From the NCBI GenBank assembly GCA_016938535.1, contig JAFGUL010000142.1, positions 1 to 11,324 on the forward strand: a DNA stretch of 11,324 nt, given 5' to 3'. Below are positions 7,147 through 11,324 of this stretch, in pieces. Position numbers and translations under genes: made by a program. Within the stretch, counting starts at the first letter, position 1. Each line of letters starts with the position of its first letter. Source of the stretch: Candidatus Delongbacteria bacterium (GTDB taxonomy: Bacteria; Delongbacteria; UBA4055). The notes under the pieces were generated by a model, which was not told where the DNA came from, made no database searches, and saw only the letters and a list, made by a program, of their open reading frames with translations.

Positions 7147-7467
7147 ATGAGCAATGCAATGAAAGTGACTACTGCGAACTTTGAATCCGAAGTTCTTAAG
7201 AACGACAAACTCACTATAGTGAAATTCGGCGCCGCATGGTGCGGACCATGCAAAAAACTTGATCCTATCATAGACGAAATAGCAGCTGATAACGGCGATA
7301 TCAAAGTCACTTCGGTAGATATTGATACAGACGGAGCTCTCGCTTCACAGTATGGAATACTTTCTGTTCCTTCCACTCTTTTTATCAAAGACGGAAAAGT
7401 AATGTCATCTATAGTCGGACTTGTTCCCAAAGCTAAGATACAGGAAGCGATAGAACAGTACAAGTAG
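7147..7467 (+). CDS. trxA: Thioredoxin
   Basis: A 106-residue single-domain thioredoxin with no signal peptide, hence cytoplasmic. It has the active site WCGPC (Cys32/Cys35), the cis-proline segment SVPS (Pro75), and FIKDGKV followed by the conserved Gly of VG. Length and motif spacing match classical Trx. AAGGAG at 7136-7141, immediately after the dsbD stop, lies 5 nt before the ATG at 7147; another in-frame Met at residue 5 is less well placed. Co-transcription with dsbD implies it donates electrons to DsbD, although a general reductase role is also possible. Unusually, position 26, normally the buried Asp of VDFWAxWCGPC, is Lys in VKFGAAWCGPC, and the family Trp28 is Gly. The stop lies 4 bp from the stop of the convergent gene. 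Confidence 0.95.
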   Translation: MSNAMKVTTANFESEVLKNDKLTIVKFGAAWCGPCKKLDPIIDEIAADNGDIKVTSVDIDTDGALASQYGILSVPSTLFIKDGKVMSSIVGLVPKAKIQEAIEQYK

Positions 7468-7471
7468 GTTT

Positions 7472-8035
7472 TTATTTTTCTTCGAAATTTTCTACGGTAT
7501 AGATCTCAATGCCGGCTTTTTCCGTTAAAAGAAGATCATACTGGAGGCCGGCTTTGTTACAAAGATGACCGAAAAACTGCTCATGATCCGGGAGCTGATC
7601 CCAAACCTGTGGAAGGAAAGTAGCCGAACGATCTTTGTAAGTCAGATAAACACCGTGCACTCCGGGTATTATTTTTTTCTTGAGATCCGAAAAGTCAGTA
7701 TATGAGACATCCGTTCGTTCGGCAAGTACCGATATCTCGATTTTTATTAAGGCTAACTCTGTCATGCTCACAGGATAAAATCTCTGATCTCTGAAAGCAG
7801 CGTTCAGAGAATGCGAAATGACATCCAAATACAATGGTCTGTACGCCTCGAGTGAGCCTATGCAGCCTCTCAGTTCACCTGCTTTTGTGAGAGTGACGAA
7901 AGCTGCTCCCTCATTTAGTAATTCAGAAGGTATTTCTGACAGATCGAGCAGGTCTTTGATATCTTTACCCTTAAGTTTTAAAGCGACAGCTTCTCTTGCA
8001 AGTTTAAGAAGATATTCTTTTGCGCGAATTTCCAT
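7472..8035 (-). CDS. AMMECR1-domain protein (AmmeMemoRadiSam system protein A family)
   Basis: A 187-residue soluble protein that is almost entirely one AMMECR1 domain. The diagnostic motifs appear in order: LRGCIG (55-60), AAFRDQRFYPV (79-89), GVHGVYL (125-131), ATFLPQVWDQLP (138-149) and LCNKAGL (158-164). The biochemical role of the family is unresolved. In many bacteria it is encoded with a MEMO1-like protein and a radical SAM enzyme (the AmmeMemoRadiSam set), and a modification role has been proposed. Neither partner is in this window. It is the last gene of the minus-strand run: its ATG begins 2 bp after the protease stop, in the arrangement TGATAATG, with no clear Shine-Dalgarno, so translation is probably coupled to the protease gene. 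I see no terminator between it and the convergent thioredoxin gene. Confidence 0.92.
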   Translation of the reverse strand: MEIRAKEYLLKLAREAVALKLKGKDIKDLLDLSEIPSELLNEGAAFVTLTKAGELRGCIGSLEAYRPLYLDVISHSLNAAFRDQRFYPVSMTELALIKIEISVLAERTDVSYTDFSDLKKKIIPGVHGVYLTYKDRSATFLPQVWDQLPDHEQFFGHLCNKAGLQYDLLLTEKAGIEIYTVENFEEK

Positions 8036-8037
8036 TA

Positions 8038-9678
8038 TCAGTAACCCAGAATATTTCTGTACTTTTTTTGATCCGTCAGAATTTCAACAGCTTTCATGAC
8101 CGCATTATCATTTCTGTTCGCGATCCTGTATTTCTCCTCATTACCGTTCTTGTAAACAGAGAATTCCATATTAAGATTTCTCCTTATCTCTTCAATGTTA
8201 TTTTCATAACTTGTATTACCGAATTCTTTCAGGGTTAAAATTGTTTTGGCGATCTGCTCTTTAACTTCATCAGGATAATCGTTCAGATTTGTAAAATCAA
8301 GGATAGAATCCGCCATTGTTTCCGCAAATGTTTTAAAAATAAAATCTTTACCGTCAAGATAATTCTTAAACTCTTCCATGATGCTGTCGTCAATAGTGCC
8401 GTTGTGATCATGATCAGGATACTTTTCGTAGTAGTGGTAAATAAAATCGTTAAAATAATTATTCATCTTCAGATTCATGATATACTCAGGGATCTTAGGG
8501 GACGGAATTTCAATATCAGGGATAATACCGAGCCCGGAAGGCACTTTTCTTCTGTTGATGAGAGTTTCAAAATAAAGAGTGTCGGTCCCGTTCTTGGCAT
8601 TGTCACCGAAAATATCCTCTTTCTGGATCAGCCTTCCGCTTGCAGTGTAGTATTTTCTGACCGTCATTTTCAAATTCCGCTTATCAATGTTCCCGACATC
8701 AAACAGCTGCTGAACCAGTCCCTTTCCGAATGAAGATTCGCCTAAGATCACTGCTCTGTCGTGATCCTGAAGTGAACCGGCAAATATCTCCGAAGCCGAT
8801 GCGCTTGAACCGTTGATCAGAACAACAATAGGTATCTCAGTATCAAGTGGTGTCATATAAGTTCTGTATTCGCTGTCGATATTAGTGCCCCTTCCTCTTG
8901 TAAATACGACAAGATTGTCTCTCTGAAGGAAGGCATTGCAGAGTTTGACAGCTGAATCAAGCAGACCGCCGGGATTGAACCTGAGATCTACAATAAGAGA
9001 ATTTGCGCCTTTTGAAACAAGTTTCTCGAATTCTTTTACAAAATCATGATAGCTGGTGGCTGTGAACTGGGTAAGCTTGATATAACCGACACCCTCCTCT
9101 GTTACTTCACTGTAGGGTATGTTCTTTACATTTATAGATTCCCTCGTCAGCGTGAATTTAAGTATTTTATCCGATCCGATCCTTTTTATCTGCAGAACAA
9201 CTTTTGTACCCCTCTCACCTCTCAAATGCTTTGATGCGTCCCTTATTGACATTCCCTTCGTATCAACATCGTTAATGAAAACGATCCTGTCGCCGGCACG
9301 GAGACCCACTTTTGAAGCGGGTGTGTCGTCCATGGGAGATATCACGGTCAGAGTCTTATCCGGTCCGCTTGTTCCGAGATATATTCCTATCCCTCCGTAA
9401 GTTCCGGTTGAGAGTTCGTCAAAATGTTCAAGCTCCGCATCCTTAAGAAGAACGGTATATGGATCAGTGGCTGCAAGCATAGCTTTGATACCCTCGCTCA
9501 TCATTTCTTCAATGTTCGCAGTATCCACATAATTTTCGTTCAGAGTGAGCATAACATCAAAAAACAGTTTAATATTGTCGGAAAGTTCTTTGTAATAGTC
9601 TGCGCTCTTCTCCTGCCCCCTGCATATTCCGGTTGATGCGATAAGTATTATGAAAGCTCTCAAAAAAGTTCTGATCAT
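8038..9678 (-). CDS. ctpA: Carboxy-terminal processing protease (peptidase family S41)
   Basis: A 546-residue exported serine protease of the Ctp/Prc group, which trims or degrades periplasmic proteins at their C termini. Residues 1-21 form a signal peptide; Cys19 is not in a good lipobox (TGIC). The order is an N-terminal helical region (25-88), a PDZ domain (about 88-178, GGIGIYLG... GLRAGDRIVFIN) and the S41 catalytic core (about 185-395). The catalytic residues by motif are Ser294 in SSASASEI, Lys319 in SFGKG and Gln323, with the family's 25-residue Ser-Lys spacing. A further 150-residue helical C-terminal region includes an EF-hand-like loop, DHDHNGTIDD (422-431). The start overlaps the tmk stop in ATGA; the stop lies 2 bp before the AMMECR1 gene. 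The choice between CtpA, CtpB and Prc names cannot be made from sequence alone. Confidence 0.94.
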   Translation of the reverse strand: MIRTFLRAFIILIASTGICRGQEKSADYYKELSDNIKLFFDVMLTLNENYVDTANIEEMMSEGIKAMLAATDPYTVLLKDAELEHFDELSTGTYGGIGIYLGTSGPDKTLTVISPMDDTPASKVGLRAGDRIVFINDVDTKGMSIRDASKHLRGERGTKVVLQIKRIGSDKILKFTLTRESINVKNIPYSEVTEEGVGYIKLTQFTATSYHDFVKEFEKLVSKGANSLIVDLRFNPGGLLDSAVKLCNAFLQRDNLVVFTRGRGTNIDSEYRTYMTPLDTEIPIVVLINGSSASASEIFAGSLQDHDRAVILGESSFGKGLVQQLFDVGNIDKRNLKMTVRKYYTASGRLIQKEDIFGDNAKNGTDTLYFETLINRRKVPSGLGIIPDIEIPSPKIPEYIMNLKMNNYFNDFIYHYYEKYPDHDHNGTIDDSIMEEFKNYLDGKDFIFKTFAETMADSILDFTNLNDYPDEVKEQIAKTILTLKEFGNTSYENNIEEIRRNLNMEFSVYKNGNEEKYRIANRNDNAVMKAVEILTDQKKYRNILGY

Positions 9679-10298
9679 ATAATTTTTCTCTCTTTTAGAA
9701 TTTTCTTAACTGCCGAATGTACAGAATCAATATCCTGAGTTCCGTCTATCACTTTTACTCTTTCGGGTTCTTCCGAGGCTATTTCCAGAAAACCTTTCCT
9801 GATATCTGTAAAGAAATCGGCGTTATTTGATTCCATTCTGTTTATCTCTTCTCCTCTTGAGTGCATCCTTTTCATAGAAATTTCAGGGTCCATGTCAAGA
9901 AAAAATGTAAGATCGGGTACGAATCTCCCTGAATCCGTAGCAAGCTCATTCAGCATTTTCACGGTCAGAAGATCGAGCTTTCTGCCGTACCCCTGATAAG
10001 CTGTTGTAGAATCTAAAAATCTGTCCAGAATAACGATGACTCCCTGCTCAATTAAAGGGGCTATCCCTGATTTGACAAGCTGAGCTCTGCTTGCAATATA
10101 GAGCAATAATTCAGTCGTGTTGCACATATTCAGGTTTTTCTTATCAAGAAGAATTTCTCTTATCTTTTCGCAGATAGGATCGCCGCCCGGCTCTCTTAAA
10201 ACTTCTGTCCTGTATCCCGATCCATCGAGCAGTTTTTTCAGCATTGAAATCTGGGTTGACTTTCCGCAGCCGTCAAGACCTTCAAAAGAAATTATCAT
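9675..10298 (-). CDS. tmk: Thymidylate kinase
   Basis: Phosphorylates dTMP to dTDP with ATP, an essential cytoplasmic step in dTTP synthesis. At 207 residues it has normal family length. It shows the P-loop GLDGCGKST (7-15), REPGG (35-39) for nucleotide binding, DRFLDSTTAYQG (92-103) with the conserved DR pair, and a lid with Arg/Lys residues around 143-154 (SRGEEINRM). Small departures from the common patterns are Asp40 where REPGGT is usual, and NR where the lid commonly has DR; neither removes a key catalytic residue. The start has no visible Shine-Dalgarno. It is preceded by a five-codon reading frame whose TGA overlaps the ATG. The stop overlaps the protease start by 4 bp, so the two are likely coupled. 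Confidence 0.96.
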   Translation of the reverse strand: MIISFEGLDGCGKSTQISMLKKLLDGSGYRTEVLREPGGDPICEKIREILLDKKNLNMCNTTELLLYIASRAQLVKSGIAPLIEQGVIVILDRFLDSTTAYQGYGRKLDLLTVKMLNELATDSGRFVPDLTFFLDMDPEISMKRMHSRGEEINRMESNNADFFTDIRKGFLEIASEEPERVKVIDGTQDIDSVHSAVKKILKERKII

Positions 10299-10315
10299 AG
10301 TAATTTTCGCATTAG

Positions 10316-10801
10316 TTATTTTTTTACAGGCATGAGGACTTTAACTTTATCAGGCACGATTATTGTCCTGTAAAATCCTCTTCTGAGCAGTTTTTCCCTA
10401 AAATCCTCGGCCTCGTCACGATCCCTGAACCTGCCTATTCTGATCTTATAGAATGGTGATTCAAATATCAGAAGAACATTTTCCTCTCCGAAACTTTCAA
10501 TATACATCGATTCCCTTCTTTTTGCTTCGGTAATATCTTCAGACATGAATATCTGAACTCTGAACCCGTTGATCTCCTGAAGGGTGCTGTCAGTATCGTT
10601 CGTTTCTGATATAGTGTATTTTTGCTCAAATATCTCAGGAATATCTTTTTTTGCGTCGAGTCCCAGACCGTCAGGTTTGTTTACAGCCGAACCGTAGTAT
10701 TCAACTGGAACAAATTCGTTCGATCCTTCGGATCTTTGGACTTCAGATGCAAAGAAAGTGAATGCAGCCGCTAAGATCAATAAAAATAATATTTTCCCCA
10801 T
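10316..10801 (-). CDS. Exported protein with one C-terminal SPOR domain
   Basis: A 161-residue protein with an N-terminal hydrophobic segment (4-18) that is a signal peptide or a membrane anchor. An acidic, low-complexity linker (20-75) follows, then a SPOR domain (about 77-152: INGFRVQIFM... FYKIRIGRF... AEDFREKLLRRGF). The SPOR fold binds peptidoglycan, so a periplasmic cell-wall role is likely. It has no catalytic domain and no Cys. Its opening strand (NGFRVQIF) closely resembles the second SPOR unit of the lipoprotein at 4192-5157 (IGYRVQIF), suggesting related domains within this genome. The gene begins 2 bp after the upstream stop with no good ribosome site; tmk follows 17 bp after its stop. 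Its partner is unknown. Confidence 0.82.
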   Translation of the reverse strand: MGKILFLLILAAAFTFFASEVQRSEGSNEFVPVEYYGSAVNKPDGLGLDAKKDIPEIFEQKYTISETNDTDSTLQEINGFRVQIFMSEDITEAKRRESMYIESFGEENVLLIFESPFYKIRIGRFRDRDEAEDFREKLLRRGFYRTIIVPDKVKVLMPVKK

Positions 10802-10803
10802 AA

Positions 10804-11324
10804 CTAGTAATACTCGTTTTTAAGCATATTCAATTCTTCTATCAGATCGTCTTTGAGTTTAAGTATCTCTTCTCTGAAAGATTTAAGTTTTTCTGCATAT
10901 TTATAGTTTCTCGGTTCTTCTTTTGTCATTTTGTAGTAATATAATATCTCCTTCTTTGTGTTGAAGGCAGCGTACCGGAACCGGGCATGTGCAAGATCAA
11001 CGAGATAATCGTAATTCTCGTTATCCTCATCGACAAGTTTAAGTGCGCCGTCCATTTTGCTCTTATACTCTTCGGAAGTCAGTGTCAGTTCTTCCAGTAT
11101 TTGATTTATTATCGGGTCTTCATCCTTATAATCTATGTTGATTATCTCTTCGGGCTTTACTTCAACTTCGGGCTTTACTTCAACTTCGGGCTTTACTTCA
11201 GCTTCGGGCTTTACTTCAGCTTCGGGCTTTACTTCAGCTTCGGGCTTTACTTCAACTTCGGGCTTTACTTCAACTTCGGGCTTTACTTCAACTTCGGGCT
11301 TTACTTCAGCTTCTTCTTTGAACG
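10804..11324 (-). CDS. Unknown protein with EVKP-repeat linker (N-terminal part outside the window)
   Basis: I do not recognise this protein. The frame is open from the window edge (first full codon at 11322) to TAG at 10806-10804, giving 172 visible residues. An internal Met at 11055 is not the real start, because the frame continues upstream through an in-frame repeat. Visible order: FKE; nine copies of E[V/A]EVKP (residues 4-57); a short acidic segment (EEIINIDYKDEDP); and a charged, largely helical C-terminal region of about 100 residues with Lys/Glu/Leu-rich stretches (KSFREEILKLKDDLIEELNML) that could form a coiled coil. The repeat is the kind of extended Pro/Glu/Lys spacer found between a membrane anchor and a distal domain, as in TonB-like proteins, but no anchor can be seen here. 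The SPOR gene starts 2 bp downstream of its stop, so the two are probably co-transcribed. Confidence 0.75.
   Translation of the reverse strand, partial: FKEEAEVKPEVEVKPEVEVKPEVEVKPEAEVKPEAEVKPEAEVKPEVEVKPEVEVKPEEIINIDYKDEDPIINQILEELTLTSEEYKSKMDGALKLVDEDNENYDYLVDLAHARFRYAAFNTKKEILYYYKMTKEEPRNYKYAEKLKSFREEILKLKDDLIEELNMLKNEYY
11152..11313 (-). repeat. Nine tandem copies of an 18-bp coding repeat
   Basis: On the coding (minus) strand the unit is GAAG[T/C]TGAAGTAAAGCCC, encoding E[V/A]EVKP. Nine contiguous copies fill exactly 162 bp. The only difference between copies is one C/T base that swaps Ala and Val; in protein order it reads A V V V A A A V V. Because 18 is divisible by three, gain or loss of units keeps the frame. 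Confidence 0.97.

Noticed and set aside
7143..7463. 106-codon open frame antisense to thioredoxin
   Set aside because: It mirrors the trx gene almost end to end, while the plus strand encodes an unmistakable thioredoxin.
7511..7552. GCCGGC repeats followed by a T run as a terminator for dsbD-trx
   Set aside because: The two GCCGGC copies would need a 30-nt loop, lie within the AMMECR1 coding region, and come from its two KAG codon triplets.
9620..9678. Lipobox in the Ctp protease signal peptide (Cys19)
   Set aside because: The sequence before Cys is TGI; a lipobox needs Gly, Ala or Ser directly before Cys, so a type I signal peptide is more likely.
1723..10297. Recoded TGA, as in some candidate phyla
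   Set aside because: gpmI, tmk and the protease all end at TGA at the expected family length, so TGA works as a stop.
10804..11055. Separate 83-residue gene starting at the Met at 11055
   Set aside because: The frame continues without a stop upstream through the repeat to the window edge, and no ribosome site precedes that Met.
11152..11313. CRISPR array
   Set aside because: The units are contiguous 18-bp copies with no unique spacers, and they are in frame in a protein-coding gene.

Overview
The window is chromosomal housekeeping and envelope DNA from a Gram-negative bacterium. Evidence for an outer membrane is a beta-barrel protein with a signal peptide, a lipobox lipoprotein, two SPOR-domain proteins, a DsbD-type electron transporter and an exported S41 protease. 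G+C is about 40% by eye, and TGA is used as an ordinary stop. The coupling of SPOR proteins, AMMECR1 and a soluble PAS kinase would fit an FCB-group or candidate-phylum lineage (Cloacimonetes/Delongbacteria-like), but that placement is a guess from gene style. I see no phage, insertion sequence, CRISPR array, tRNA or rRNA.

Layout. (1) Positions 4024 to 1, minus strand: a tightly packed run of an outer-membrane beta-barrel protein, phosphoglycerate mutase (gpmI), a cytoplasmic two-PAS histidine kinase and the start of lumazine synthase (ribH, cut by the window edge). The genes are 1 bp apart, overlap by 4 bp, and lie 17 bp apart respectively. (2) Positions 4025-4191: a divergent intergenic region with two back-to-back sigma70-type promoters. 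(3) Positions 4192-7467, plus strand: a triple-SPOR lipoprotein, then a DsbD-family protein with its own promoter inside a perfect inverted repeat, then a thioredoxin 11 bp downstream. (4) Positions 11324 to 7472, minus strand: a convergent run of an unknown protein with a nine-copy E[V/A]EVKP repeat (cut by the window edge), a SPOR protein, thymidylate kinase (tmk), a carboxy-terminal processing protease and an AMMECR1-domain protein.

How the genes may work together. The DsbD-thioredoxin pair is a recognisable pathway: cytosolic thioredoxin supplies electrons that DsbD carries across the membrane to periplasmic thiol proteins. The other exported proteins here have almost no cysteines, so the substrates are probably elsewhere. 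The SPOR proteins (peptidoglycan binding) and the Ctp protease (periplasmic processing) suggest a cell-wall theme, while gpmI, ribH and tmk are core metabolism. Many internal minus-strand genes have stop/start overlaps or 1-2 bp gaps and poor Shine-Dalgarno sequences, suggesting translational coupling.

No wholly new system is evident. The best leads are the homogeneous 18-bp repeat, the dyad over the dsbD promoter, the H-N kinase box in an orphan kinase, the thioredoxin with Lys at the usual Asp26 position, and the EF-hand-like loop in the Ctp protease.
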